DNA of 64,000 nucleotides, taken from the NCBI RefSeq assembly GCF_005484805.1, contig NZ_CP039432.1, positions 4,712,001-4,776,000 on the forward strand, written 5' to 3'. The stretch's first letter is position 1. Each line of letters opens with the position of its first letter. Source of the DNA: Rhodococcus sp. SGAir0479. Its GTDB lineage: Bacteria; Actinomycetota; Actinomycetes; Mycobacteriales; Mycobacteriaceae. The notes under the pieces were generated by a model. The model did not search any database, was not told where the DNA came from, and worked only from the letters and a program-made list of their open reading frames with translations. Positions 17,217-25,997 of the stretch are shown piece after piece. Made by a program: the position numbers and the translations under genes.

Positions 17217-17639
17217 ATGACCAGCGCACTCGACATCGCCGTCGGCGACCGGCTCCCGGGGCTGTCGATCCACGGCGACCCCACGTTCATCGTCTCGACG
17301 GCGTTGGCCACCAGGGACTTCCAGGACGTGCACCACGACCGGGACAAGGCGCAGCAGCGCGGGTCGAAGGACATCTTCGTCAACATCCTCACCGACACCG
17401 GCCTGGTGCAGCGGTTCGTCACCGACTGGGCGGGGCCGCGGGCCCGGCTCACGTCCGTCAAACTGCGCCTGGGAGTGCCGTGGTACGCGTACGACACGCT
17501 CCATCTGTCGGGTGAGGTGATCTCGGCCGTGGACGGCGTGGTCACGGTCGAGGTGGTCGGCCAGGACAGTCTCGGTGACCACATCACGTCGACGGTCACG
17601 CTGGTGATGAACGACGACGCGGACGGGGGACGGGCATGA
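17217..17639 (+). CDS. chsH1: ChsH1, MaoC-like hydratase subunit
   Basis: A 140-residue single-hotdog protein matching Rv3541c. The segment FQDVHHDRDKAQQRGSKDIF contains the D-x4-H hydration motif of the MaoC family, which ChsH2 lacks, so ChsH1 supplies catalysis and ChsH2 the rest of the acyl pocket (family knowledge). It starts one base after the chsH2 stop and ends in an ATGA overlap with ltp2. Length and order are those of the igr operon. Confidence 0.94.
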   Translation: MTSALDIAVGDRLPGLSIHGDPTFIVSTALATRDFQDVHHDRDKAQQRGSKDIFVNILTDTGLVQRFVTDWAGPRARLTSVKLRLGVPWYAYDTLHLSGEVISAVDGVVTVEVVGQDSLGDHITSTVTLVMNDDADGGRA

Positions 17640-18805
17640 GCGGGCTGTCCGGCAAGGCTGCGATCGTCGGCATCGGTGCCACCGACTTCTCGAAGGACTC
17701 CGGCCGCAGCGAACTGCGGCTGGCCGCCGAGGCGGTGCAGGCCGCGCTCGACGACGCCGGGCTGCAACCGTCGGACGTCGACGGCCTGACGTCGTTCACG
17801 ATGGACACCAACACCGAAGCGGCGGTGGCTCGTTCGGTGGGCATCCCGAACCTGAAGTTCTTCAGCCGCATCCACTACGGCGGCGGCGCGGCGTGCGCCA
17901 CCGTCCAACAGGCCGCCATGGCGGTGGCGACGGGAGTCGCGGACGTCGTCGTGGCCTATCGCGCGTTCAACGAACGCTCGGGTGCGCGCTTCGGCCAGGT
18001 CAACGCCGGGCTGGTACAGCAGGTGAACTCGTCGGGCACCGACAACGCCTTCTCCTACCCCCACGGGCTGGGGACGCCGGCGTCGTTCGTGGCGATGGTC
18101 GCGCGGCGGTACATGCACGTGTACGGCGCCACCAGTGAAGATTTCGGTCGCGTCGCGGTCGCGGACCGCAAGCACGCCGCCACCAACCCCAAGGCGTTCT
18201 TCCACGGCAAGCCGATCACGCTCGAGGACCACCAGAGTTCGCGGTTCATCGCCGAGCCGCTGCATCTGCTGGACTGTTGCCAGGAATCCGACGGTGGCAT
18301 CGCGATCGTGGTGACGTCGCCGGAACGGGCCGCGGACCTGCCGAACAAGCCGGCGATCATCGCGGCGGCCGCACAGGGCAGCGGGCCGGACCAGTACATC
18401 ATGACCAGCTACTACCGGGACGGCCTGACCGGGCTGCCGGAGATGGGCCTGGTGGGCGATCAGCTGTGGGAGCAGTCGGGACTGCAGCCGGCGGACATGC
18501 AGACCGCGGTGCTGTACGACCACTTCACGCCGTACGTGTTGATGCAGCTCGAGGAACTCGGTTTCTGCGGCCGCGGGGACGCGCGCGACTTCATCGCCGA
18601 CGGTGCGATCGAACTGGGCGGCCGGCTGCCGATCAACACGCACGGCGGTCAGCTCGGCGAGGCGTACATCCACGGCATGAACGGCATCGCCGAGGGCGTC
18701 CGTCAGATCCGGGGTACCTCCGTCAATCAGGTGCCGGATGTCGAGAACGTCCTCGTCACCGCCGGAACCGGCGTTCCCACTTCGGGACTGGTGCTGACGG
18801 CGTAG
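17636..18805 (+). CDS. ltp2: Ltp2, thiolase-fold retro-aldolase of the steroid side chain
   Basis: A 389-residue thiolase-superfamily protein matching Rv3540c. It opens with GKAAIVGIGATDFSKDSGRS, carries YGGGAACATVQQAAMAVATG, and near the C-terminus HGGQLGEAYIHGMNGIAEGV. Ltp2 cleaves 17-hydroxy-3-oxo-4-pregnene-20-carboxyl-CoA to androst-4-ene-3,17-dione and propionyl-CoA, completing side-chain removal, and needs the DUF35 domain of ChsH2 for stability (family knowledge). It is the last gene of the overlapping five-gene operon. The 153 bases before the next gene show no strong hairpin. Confidence 0.94.
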   Translation: MSGLSGKAAIVGIGATDFSKDSGRSELRLAAEAVQAALDDAGLQPSDVDGLTSFTMDTNTEAAVARSVGIPNLKFFSRIHYGGGAACATVQQAAMAVATGVADVVVAYRAFNERSGARFGQVNAGLVQQVNSSGTDNAFSYPHGLGTPASFVAMVARRYMHVYGATSEDFGRVAVADRKHAATNPKAFFHGKPITLEDHQSSRFIAEPLHLLDCCQESDGGIAIVVTSPERAADLPNKPAIIAAAAQGSGPDQYIMTSYYRDGLTGLPEMGLVGDQLWEQSGLQPADMQTAVLYDHFTPYVLMQLEELGFCGRGDARDFIADGAIELGGRLPINTHGGQLGEAYIHGMNGIAEGVRQIRGTSVNQVPDVENVLVTAGTGVPTSGLVLTA

Positions 18806-18958
18806 GACACGAGAGTTCCCGCACGCTGGGACGCCGGTATTGCGGGCGTCCACGCGCTCCTGGAAGGTGGCGTCACGAGGAGTCGGATCAGCCCGGGCAG
18901 GCGGCCGTGTGACGGCCGTCGAGTCGAGCCGACTGCGTGACGAGAGAGGAACTGTGAC

Positions 18959-19921
18959 GTGGCAGTGGATCGCCGACCTGATTTGCACCCGGACGTGGAG
19001 TCCATGCTCGCTGTGCTCGAGGCAGGATTTCCGGACGTCACCAAGTTCCCGGCGGCGGAGCTTCGTGAAGTGATCGCGTCTCGCCGGGCACCGTTGGCGT
19101 ACCAGCCCGACATGGCGACCGTTCGCGACGTCACCATCGACGGACCCGGTGGGGACCTGAAGCTGCGTGTCTACGTACCGCATTCGGAGTCGAACGATCC
19201 GCTGCCGGTCATCGTCTTCGCGCACGGTGGCGGATTCGTGTTCTGCGACCTCGATTCCCACGACGAGTTCTGCCGTTCGATGGCGGACGCCGTGGACGCC
19301 GTGATCGTCTCGGTCGACTACCGGTTGGCGCCGGAGCATCGGGCGCCTGCCGCGATGGAGGACGTCTACGCCGCCCTGCTGTGGACTGCGGACAACGCCG
19401 GCGAGTACGGAGGCGACCCCGACCGGATCGCTCTCGCGGGCGACAGCGCGGGCGGAAATCTTGCCGCCACGGTCGCGCTGGCCGCCCGGGACCGGGGCGC
19501 GCCCCGGCTCGCGGCTCAGATCCTCGTCTATCCGGTCATCGACGACGAATTCACGACCGAGTCGTACACGAAATACGGAGTGGGCTACTACAACACGACC
19601 GATGCGATGCGTTGGTACTGGGATCAGTACGCGCCCGAGGACCGGTCGAGCGAGTACGTGGTTCCCACCCGGGCGGCGACGCTCGCGGGGCTGCCTCCCG
19701 CGCTGGTCGTGACGGCCGAACTCGATCCCCCGTGTTCGTCCGGCGAGTACTACGCGCAACGGCTGGCAGCGGACGGGGTACCGGTTGTCGCGCACCGATT
19801 CGACGGCCTCTTCCACGGCTTTCTCACCTTCCCCAAGCTGTCGCTCACCGGTCCGGCACGTCTCGAGCTGTGGCAGATGATCCGGGACGTCCTGAAGGTG
19901 GGCGATTCGTCCGCCCGATGA
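18959..19921 (+). CDS. Hormone-sensitive-lipase-family esterase
   Basis: A 320-residue alpha/beta hydrolase of the HSL (family IV) esterases, from the GTG at 18959 with AGAGGA upstream. It has the oxyanion motif HGGGF (about residue 90), the nucleophile elbow GDSAGG (Ser about 162) and a C-terminal His in FHGFLTF, with a conserved YRLAPEHRAPAA segment between. Members hydrolyse short- to medium-chain esters in the cytosol. It lies 153 bases after ltp2 on the same strand, so it may be co-expressed and act on a steroid or lipid ester; this is inference. Confidence 0.87.
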   Translation: MAVDRRPDLHPDVESMLAVLEAGFPDVTKFPAAELREVIASRRAPLAYQPDMATVRDVTIDGPGGDLKLRVYVPHSESNDPLPVIVFAHGGGFVFCDLDSHDEFCRSMADAVDAVIVSVDYRLAPEHRAPAAMEDVYAALLWTADNAGEYGGDPDRIALAGDSAGGNLAATVALAARDRGAPRLAAQILVYPVIDDEFTTESYTKYGVGYYNTTDAMRWYWDQYAPEDRSSEYVVPTRAATLAGLPPALVVTAELDPPCSSGEYYAQRLAADGVPVVAHRFDGLFHGFLTFPKLSLTGPARLELWQMIRDVLKVGDSSAR

Positions 19922-19940
19922 GGCGCCGCAGTCGCTGCGA

Positions 19941-19970
19941 CGGCCCCCGCACCGTCCGGTGCGGGGGCCG
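19941..19970. terminator. Strong hairpin between convergent esterase and sulfatase genes
   Basis: Arms 19941-19953 and 19958-19970 pair perfectly over 13 G/C-rich bases around a 4-base loop, 19 bases after the esterase stop. This is the most evident terminator in the left half of the window. Confidence 0.85.
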
Positions 19971-20155
19971 TACCTGCGGCCGACCGTCTCGCGTTCAGTT
20001 CAGCCAGGCGCACGGCGCGCCGGTGCGTCAGGCTGCCGGCGCGATCTTCCGTGCACTCGAGCAGTCCAGACTTGCGCGATCTCACTGAAGGCCCAGGGGG
20101 CCGCGCGCCTTTCCGGTGGTTCCCACCTTGACAAGGCGCACGGGGTGCGAAGCGC

Positions 20156-22495
20156 CTAGTGCGTCGCCAGAGCCACCCGCTGCCGCTCGCCTGCTGTCTC
20201 GGGACGGGCCTCGCCCGGCAGGTCGACGCGGACGTGGTGCAGGCGTCCGGTGAACGCGAAACGGCCCACGATGTCGTCGCACACCGGGCTGCCACGGTTG
20301 ATGCCGATGTCGAGCTGCTCGTTCATGCTGAAGATCGCCCGCGTGGTCTGCTCGACGCGGGCACTGCCCACCAGGGCGCCGTCGACCGACAGCCGCGCCG
20401 TGCCGCCGAGCCCGATTCCGCCGCCGTCGTAGTCGAATTCGAGGCGGACCTCGCGGGTGTCCGCGGTGAGCGCGACGTCGGGGCGGACGAAGGTGAGCCC
20501 GCCACCGCTGAAGTTGTAGCAGAACACCGGCTTCGAATCCGAGACGTACAACGCCAGCCCGCCGAAGCTGCCGCCGACACTGGCCAGGACGCCCTCGCAC
20601 GGCTTCCCACCGGTCTCGAGCGAAGCGGTGATGACGTACGACCGGTTGAAGAACGGCGGCGCCGCCTTCTCCGGTAGCCCGTTCATGTGCGGGTACAGCG
20701 TGATGCTCGTGCGACCCCGCAGCGGGTGCGGCGGACGGTCCTTGGGTGCCGCGTTCCGCGTCACCGTGCGGTCGTCGAGCGGCAGCACCTGGTACCGCGC
20801 GGCCTCGACGAGGAACTTCTGCTTGAGCTCCTCCAGCTTCTCCGGGAACTCGTCGGCGAGGTCACGGGCCTGCGACCAGTCGACGGTGGTGTCGTACAGC
20901 TCCCACCGATCCTCGTCGAACGCCGGCAGTTTCAGGCCGTACGTCGCCATCAGCCACGGCGCCCGGTGCAGCGTGACGGCCGTCCAACCGTGGTCGTAGA
21001 TGCCGCGGTTGCCGTAGATCTCGAAGTACTGGGTGGTGTGTCGGTCCGGGGCCGCCGGGTCGGTGAAGGTGTAGTTCATCGCGACCCCCTCCATCGGCTT
21101 CTGCGGGACGCCGTCGACAGTGTCCGGGGCCGGCACCCCGACCGCTGCGAGGATCGTGGGGGTGATGTCGACGCAGTGGTGCCACTGGCGCCGCAGCCCC
21201 GTCTCGGTGATGCCCTTCGGCCAGTGCGCGACCAGTCCGTTACGCGTGCCGCCGTAGTGCGACGCCGCCTGTTTGGTCCACTGGTACGGGGTGTCGAGCG
21301 CCATCGCCCACGACGCCGGGTAGTGCGGGTAGCTCGCCGGGGTGCCGAGTTCGTCGAAGCGCTCCAGCACCTCCGCGGTGGTCTGCTTGTAGCCGTTGAG
21401 TCCGGCCAGGTAGTTGAACGAGCCCTCCATGCCGCCCTCGGCGGAGGCGCCGTTGTCGCCCAGCATGTACAACACCAGCGTGTTGTCGAGGGCGCCCAGT
21501 TCCTGCAGGCGATCGATCAGTCGCCCGACCTGGTCGTCGGTGTGCTCGAGGAACGCCGCGTACAACTCCATCAGGCGGGCGGAGACCTTCTTGCGGTCGT
21601 CGTCCAACTCGTCCCAGTGCGGCAGGTCCGGCGCCCACGGCGCCAGTTCGGTCTCCGGGGGCACCACGCCCAGTTGCTTCTGCCGCTCGAGGGTGATCTC
21701 CCGCTGCCGATCCCAACCGTGGTCGAACTCGCCGCGGTACTTGTCGAGGTAGCTGTCGGGCACCTGCAGCGGCGCGTGGCACGCGCCGAACGGCAGGTAG
21801 CAGAACCACGGCTTGTCCGGGTCCATCGTGCCGACCGATTCGATCCACTCGATCGCGCGATCCACCAGGTCCTCCGACATGTGGTAGCCCTCGTCGGGCG
21901 ACCGCGGCGGATCGACGACCGTGAAGTCCCGGTAGAGGACCGGGGAGAACTGGTCGGACTCCGCGCCGAGGAACCCGTAGAAACGGTCGAACCCCTCCCG
22001 GGTGGGCCAGCGGTCGAACGGGCCGGCCTCGCTGATCTCCCACGTCGGGGTCTGGTGCATCTTGCCGAACGCGCCGGTCGCGTACCCGTTGCCCTGCAGC
22101 ACGCGCGCCACCGTCGCCGCAGAATCCGGCCGAGTCCCGTTGTAACCCGGTGCGGCCGTAGCCTGTTCCGCGATCACTCCGAACCCGACACTGTGGTGGT
22201 TGCGGCCGGTCAGCGTCGCCGCCCGGGTCGGGGAGCACAGCGCCGTGGTGTGGAAGCGGGTGTACTTGACACCGTCCGCGGCCAGCCGCTCGGCCGTGGG
22301 GGTGCGGCACGGCCCACCGAACGCCGACGGTGCGCCGAATCCGACGTCGTCGAGCATCACCAGCAGAACGTTCGGTGCGCCCTCTGGTGGCCGTACGGGC
22401 TGCGGCCGGGTGAAGGCCTCCTGCTGGTTGCGGTAGTCGACCGCAGCGGACACCTGTGGGTCGGTGCGGACGACGGGGATCGAGTGACGATTCAT
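20156..22495 (-). CDS. Formylglycine-dependent arylsulfatase (AtsA/AtsD-type)
   Basis: A large 779-residue type I sulfatase. The alkaline-phosphatase-fold core opens with NVLLVMLDDVGFG (metal Asp residues 49/50), and the CSPTR motif at residues 87-91 supplies the Cys turned into formylglycine. The C-terminal third (about 560-779) is a beta-rich domain. Length and layout match mycobacterial AtsA and AtsD (787 residues). No signal peptide is visible, so it acts in the cytosol on sulfate esters brought into the cell. Start ATG 22495 has GAGAGG upstream. It is divergent from a TetR gene. A steroid sulfate is an attractive substrate given the neighbourhood, but this is inference. Confidence 0.92.
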   Translation of the reverse strand: MNRHSIPVVRTDPQVSAAVDYRNQQEAFTRPQPVRPPEGAPNVLLVMLDDVGFGAPSAFGGPCRTPTAERLAADGVKYTRFHTTALCSPTRAATLTGRNHHSVGFGVIAEQATAAPGYNGTRPDSAATVARVLQGNGYATGAFGKMHQTPTWEISEAGPFDRWPTREGFDRFYGFLGAESDQFSPVLYRDFTVVDPPRSPDEGYHMSEDLVDRAIEWIESVGTMDPDKPWFCYLPFGACHAPLQVPDSYLDKYRGEFDHGWDRQREITLERQKQLGVVPPETELAPWAPDLPHWDELDDDRKKVSARLMELYAAFLEHTDDQVGRLIDRLQELGALDNTLVLYMLGDNGASAEGGMEGSFNYLAGLNGYKQTTAEVLERFDELGTPASYPHYPASWAMALDTPYQWTKQAASHYGGTRNGLVAHWPKGITETGLRRQWHHCVDITPTILAAVGVPAPDTVDGVPQKPMEGVAMNYTFTDPAAPDRHTTQYFEIYGNRGIYDHGWTAVTLHRAPWLMATYGLKLPAFDEDRWELYDTTVDWSQARDLADEFPEKLEELKQKFLVEAARYQVLPLDDRTVTRNAAPKDRPPHPLRGRTSITLYPHMNGLPEKAAPPFFNRSYVITASLETGGKPCEGVLASVGGSFGGLALYVSDSKPVFCYNFSGGGLTFVRPDVALTADTREVRLEFDYDGGGIGLGGTARLSVDGALVGSARVEQTTRAIFSMNEQLDIGINRGSPVCDDIVGRFAFTGRLHHVRVDLPGEARPETAGERQRVALATH

Positions 22496-22542
22496 GGTGC
22501 ACCTCTCTGAGGGGTGGAACAGCGGAGGGTACAGGCGGCGCC

Positions 22543-22565
22543 TTGACCCTTAAAGCGTTGACTTA
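22543..22565. promoter_or_regulatory. Candidate operator/promoter between sulfatase and TetR genes
   Basis: The stretch reads TTGAC-N2-TTAAAG-N3-TGACTTA. The same arrangement, TTGAC-N2-TTTAAG-N4-TGACTGA, recurs at 24951-24974 before the dioxygenase gene. It lies in the 83-base divergent space and is a plausible binding site for the adjacent TetR protein. The TTGAC may double as a -35 element. Confidence 0.45.
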
Positions 22566-22578
22566 CTACTCTCTCGGC

Positions 22579-23211
22579 GTGTCGAACCCTGGAAACGCGA
22601 AAACCGCCATGATCGAGGTCGCCGAGCGCATGTTCGCCGAGCGCGGCATCGACGGGGTGTCGATGCGGGACGTCGCCGCCGCGGCCGGTCAGCGGAACAA
22701 CTCCGCGGTGCAGTACCACTTCGGGGGACGCGACGGCCTGGTGCTGGAGGTCTTCCGCCGGCGCATGCGGGAGATCAATCGCAGTCGCGCCGCTTTCCTC
22801 GCACGTCTGGACGCGGAGGGCCGGGGCCACGACGTGCGGGGCCTGGTCGAAGCGGTGGTGGTCCCGCTGGCGGACTACCTGCGGACGTCGGGAACCGATT
22901 CGTACTACGCGCAGTTCATCGCCCGGGTCTCGCCGTCGGTGGACATCGTCAACTCCGATCTCTCCGACGTCACCGAGGTGAGCCGCGAGGTCTCCACGCG
23001 GCTCATGCGGGCGCTCGAGCACCTGCCGCGCCGGGTCGCGGTCATTCGGGTGGACCTGATGCTGAACATGGCGGTCTCCGCGCTCGCGGTGTTCGAGCAA
23101 CGGCGCAACAGTGGTATCCCTTTGGTGGAAGCGGACTTCGACGAGACCGTTCATCACCTGGTCGACATGTCGGTGGGGGCGTTGACGGTGCCGGACTCCG
23201 CCTCGGACTGA
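22579..23211 (+). CDS. TetR-family regulator divergent from the sulfatase
   Basis: A 210-residue TetR protein, probably starting at the GTG at 22579 (VSNPGNAKTAMIEVAERMF), which has no clear Shine-Dalgarno. The helix-turn-helix contains ERGIDGVSMRDVAAAAGQ and NNSAVQYHFGGRDGL. The rest is a helical ligand domain with no recognisable specificity. Being divergent from the sulfatase suggests control of that gene and, through the motif shared with 24951-24974, of the dioxygenase too. Its last 58 bases overlap the end of the convergent MFS gene. Confidence 0.86.
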   Translation: MSNPGNAKTAMIEVAERMFAERGIDGVSMRDVAAAAGQRNNSAVQYHFGGRDGLVLEVFRRRMREINRSRAAFLARLDAEGRGHDVRGLVEAVVVPLADYLRTSGTDSYYAQFIARVSPSVDIVNSDLSDVTEVSREVSTRLMRALEHLPRRVAVIRVDLMLNMAVSALAVFEQRRNSGIPLVEADFDETVHHLVDMSVGALTVPDSASD

Positions 23212-24680
23212 TCGGCGTCGGCGCCGGCTGTGGGTGCGCCCATGCCGCCGGACGCGGGCGTCCGCCCGTGCCTCATCACGAGCGCGACCGCGATCCCGAC
23301 GAGTCCGACAGCGCCCGCGTAGAGGAACCCGCGCGAGATCGCCTCGTCCGCGTACAGGACGGCATGCGTCTTCGGCGAGACGGACAGCACGTGGTGTGAC
23401 ATCACCACGCCCGTCACCGTCACGGCGACCGCCGAGCACAGCTGCATCGTCACGCCGGCGATGGCGGTCCCGACGCCGCTCGTCTCCGGGGGCAGGGCAT
23501 CCTGCACCAGATTGGCGTTGGACGAGTGCAGGAAGCCGACGGCGAAGCCGGCGATCGCGCTCAGCAGTGCCACCTGCCACGTCAACGTCAAGAGCTTGCT
23601 GCCCAGGACCATCGCGACCAGGAAGAACCCGCCGGATCCGAGCAGGACCTGCCGCGCACCGATCCGCTTGGCGAGGTAGCCACCGAGTGGTCCGGCGACC
23701 ATCGCCGCGATACCCAACGGACAGGTCCACAGCGCGTACTGCGTTGCGGAAAGACCGGCGCCGTAAGAGATTCCCGGGATGCCCGACGGAGTCTGCAACA
23801 GCGTCGGCATGAGAAGCGAGTGCGCGTTCATCATGTAGCCGAGGCCGGCGACGGCCAGGACCGTGGGCCCGAACTTGCGGCCGAAGAGGATCTTCAGGTC
23901 GATCAACGGGTGCGTTGCGACGCGTTGCCAGGCGACGAACGCGGCCAGCATCACGAGGCCGAGCAGCAACAGCCCGCGGGTGCTACCCGCGGACCATCCC
24001 CACGAGCTGCCCTTCGTGATGCCCAGCAACAGGACCGCCACGCCGGGGCCGAGCAGTGCGGTACCCAGGTAGTCCACCGGACGATCGGTCCGGACAGGAC
24101 TCTCCGGTACCACCGCCCAGTACAGCGGGATCAGCACCGCCAGGTAGATCGCCATGAACCAGAAGATTCCGTGGAATCCGAAGCCGTCGATGAGCCAGCC
24201 TGCGACGAACGGCCCTGCGACCGCGGACATTCCGATCCCGGTCGCGACCATACCGAGCGCGACGGGCACGAAGTCCCGCGGCATGATGTCGCGGACGAGG
24301 CTGTACGACAGTGCGACGATACCCACCAGGACGCCCTGCAGTGCCCGCCCGACGAGCAGGACGGCGAACGATGTCGCCGTTGCGCAGACGATGCTGCCGA
24401 TGACGAACACCACGGCCAGTCCGAGGATGACACGTTTCTTTCCGAGCCTGTCCGACGCTTTGCCGATCAACGGCATCAGCGTCGCGCCCGTGAGGGTGAC
24501 GATCGAGACCACCCACGCGATGTTCAGGGTCTGGAACGCCGGGGCCATGTGCGGCATGGCCGGGTAGACCATGAGGATCTCGAAGGTCGCGATCTCGGAG
24601 AAGAAAATGATCACGGCGAGTACGGCAAAGCTCCGGGCACGCGGAACCGTGCCTCGAATCGGGGTGAGGGCGAGCGCCAT
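23154..24680 (-). CDS. MFS drug/metabolite transporter (DHA2-like)
   Basis: A 508-residue major facilitator with about 14 hydrophobic segments. It starts at the ATG at 24680 with AAAGGA 5 bases upstream. The family motif appears as GKASDRLGKKRVILG between helices 2 and 3, and GRALQGVLVG and FVAGWLIDGFGFHGIFW follow. It resembles EmrB/QacA-type proton-driven exporters; the substrate cannot be deduced. The hydrophilic C-terminal tail (about 35 residues) is encoded opposite the 3' end of the TetR gene, an overlap of 58 bases. Confidence 0.87.
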   Translation of the reverse strand: MALALTPIRGTVPRARSFAVLAVIIFFSEIATFEILMVYPAMPHMAPAFQTLNIAWVVSIVTLTGATLMPLIGKASDRLGKKRVILGLAVVFVIGSIVCATATSFAVLLVGRALQGVLVGIVALSYSLVRDIMPRDFVPVALGMVATGIGMSAVAGPFVAGWLIDGFGFHGIFWFMAIYLAVLIPLYWAVVPESPVRTDRPVDYLGTALLGPGVAVLLLGITKGSSWGWSAGSTRGLLLLGLVMLAAFVAWQRVATHPLIDLKILFGRKFGPTVLAVAGLGYMMNAHSLLMPTLLQTPSGIPGISYGAGLSATQYALWTCPLGIAAMVAGPLGGYLAKRIGARQVLLGSGGFFLVAMVLGSKLLTLTWQVALLSAIAGFAVGFLHSSNANLVQDALPPETSGVGTAIAGVTMQLCSAVAVTVTGVVMSHHVLSVSPKTHAVLYADEAISRGFLYAGAVGLVGIAVALVMRHGRTPASGGMGAPTAGADADQSEAESGTVNAPTDMSTR

Positions 24681-24934
24681 CGTTGTCCTTTGTGTCGTGC
24701 GGAGAGCGACGAGGGCTGCGGCGTCACGAGACGGGGACGCAGACTCGTTCGTCGTCGAAAGGGGTGTGCCTGGCGGTGGCGTTTCGACGGAAAGGGGCGG
24801 GCGGTGCCCAGGAACAGGACCTTAGTCCTCGTCATCCGCCGCTCTGTGACGCAGGTCCCACTCAGTGGAAGCGGCCGCTGCGCTCCGCGCCTGAACACCG
24901 TCGTCAATGCTGTTGAAGTGCAGCGTGTTCGAGG

Positions 24935-24974
24935 GATTTAAGGCAGTGTCTTGACGATTTAAGTCACTGACTGA
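24935..24974. promoter_or_regulatory. Direct repeat and TTGAC/TTTAAG element upstream of the dioxygenase
   Basis: GATTTAAGGCAGTG (24935-24948) recurs as GATTTAAGTCACTG (24956-24969), 12 of 14 bases identical and offset by 21 bases, two turns of the helix. The second copy belongs to the composite motif shared with 22543-22565. It is in the 382-base gap 24681-25062 between the divergent MFS and dioxygenase genes. I see no gene or other structure in that gap. Confidence 0.5.
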
Positions 24975-25062
24975 TAGCTTGCCGATGTCGTCCTCGGTCT
25001 CGGCTGCGGACGTCGGCGGTGGCGTGTTTCGGAGCGGGATCCCACGAGAGCAGGAGGCTTGC

Positions 25063-25980
25063 ATGGCAACCCTGACCAGTAGTCGTACCGTCGCGATCGG
25101 CGGGCACTCGATCGAGTTCGGCCCCCGCGGAATGCGCCGGTGTGCAGACGGATTCGAGTCCGCTCCGTACACACAGTTCGAGGTCCGTCCGGTGACGCCG
25201 TACATCGGCGCGGAGATCCACGGCGTGGACCTGCGCGATCCGAGTGCGGAGATGATCGAGGAACTGCGCCGGGCGCTGCTCGAGTGGAAGGTCGTGTTCT
25301 TCCGCGACCAGAAGATCACGGGTGCGCAGCACCGTGACTTCGCCCGCCACTGGGGTGAGCTCGAGGTGCACCCGCTGCTCCCCCAGGGGGAGGTGCCCGA
25401 GGTGGTCCACTTCGAGCGCGGCGAGGACAACCCGGGTACCGAGAACATCTGGCACGTCGACGTGACGTGGCAGAAGCGCCCGCCGCTGGGGTCCGTGCTG
25501 CGCGCGTTGGAGGTGCCGCCGGCGGGTGGGGACACGCTGTGGGCCGACATGGGCAACGCGTACGACTGCCTGTCCGACGAGGTCAAGGAGAAGATCGAGG
25601 GTCGCGTCGCGATCCACGACTTCGTCCCGTCGTTCGGTCGCTCCATGGGGCCGGAGAAGCTGGCCGCGATGAAGGAGCAGTTCCCGCCGGTGGAACATCC
25701 GATCGTGCGGATCCACCCCGAGACCGGTCGCCGCACGCTGTTCGTCAACAGTCTGTTCACCACGCACATCCCGGACATGGATCCCGCAGAGAGCGAACCG
25801 CTGCTGCGTCACCTGTTCGACCAGGCGAAGGTGCCGGACTTCCAGTGCCGCTTCCGGTGGCAGCCCGATTCGATCGCGTTCTGGGACAACCGCGCCACGC
25901 AGCACTACGCGGCCAGCGACTACTTCCCGCATCGGCGCGTGATGGAGCGGGTGGCCATCCTCGGCGACGTCCCGGCCTGA
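25063..25980 (+). CDS. TauD/TfdA-family alpha-ketoglutarate-dependent dioxygenase
   Basis: A 305-residue Fe(II)/alpha-ketoglutarate dioxygenase, from the ATG at 25063 with AGGAGG upstream. The metal triad is visible as HVDVTW (His131, Asp133) and a distal His281. Arg292, eleven residues later, is at the spacing of the TauD alpha-ketoglutarate anchor. Relatives include TauD (taurine), AtsK/Rv3406 (alkyl sulfate esters) and TfdA (aryloxyacetates). With an arylsulfatase nearby, sulfate-ester oxidation is a reasonable guess, but the substrate is not shown by the sequence. The DUF1214 gene follows closely and is probably co-transcribed. Confidence 0.9.
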   Translation: MATLTSSRTVAIGGHSIEFGPRGMRRCADGFESAPYTQFEVRPVTPYIGAEIHGVDLRDPSAEMIEELRRALLEWKVVFFRDQKITGAQHRDFARHWGELEVHPLLPQGEVPEVVHFERGEDNPGTENIWHVDVTWQKRPPLGSVLRALEVPPAGGDTLWADMGNAYDCLSDEVKEKIEGRVAIHDFVPSFGRSMGPEKLAAMKEQFPPVEHPIVRIHPETGRRTLFVNSLFTTHIPDMDPAESEPLLRHLFDQAKVPDFQCRFRWQPDSIAFWDNRATQHYAASDYFPHRRVMERVAILGDVPA

Positions 25981-25997
25981 GAGGGCAGGACGTGGAC

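Noticed and set aside
20687-22510. Long plus-strand frame opposite the arylsulfatase
   Set aside because: Low-complexity Arg/Val translation; the minus strand encodes a full sulfatase with all motifs.
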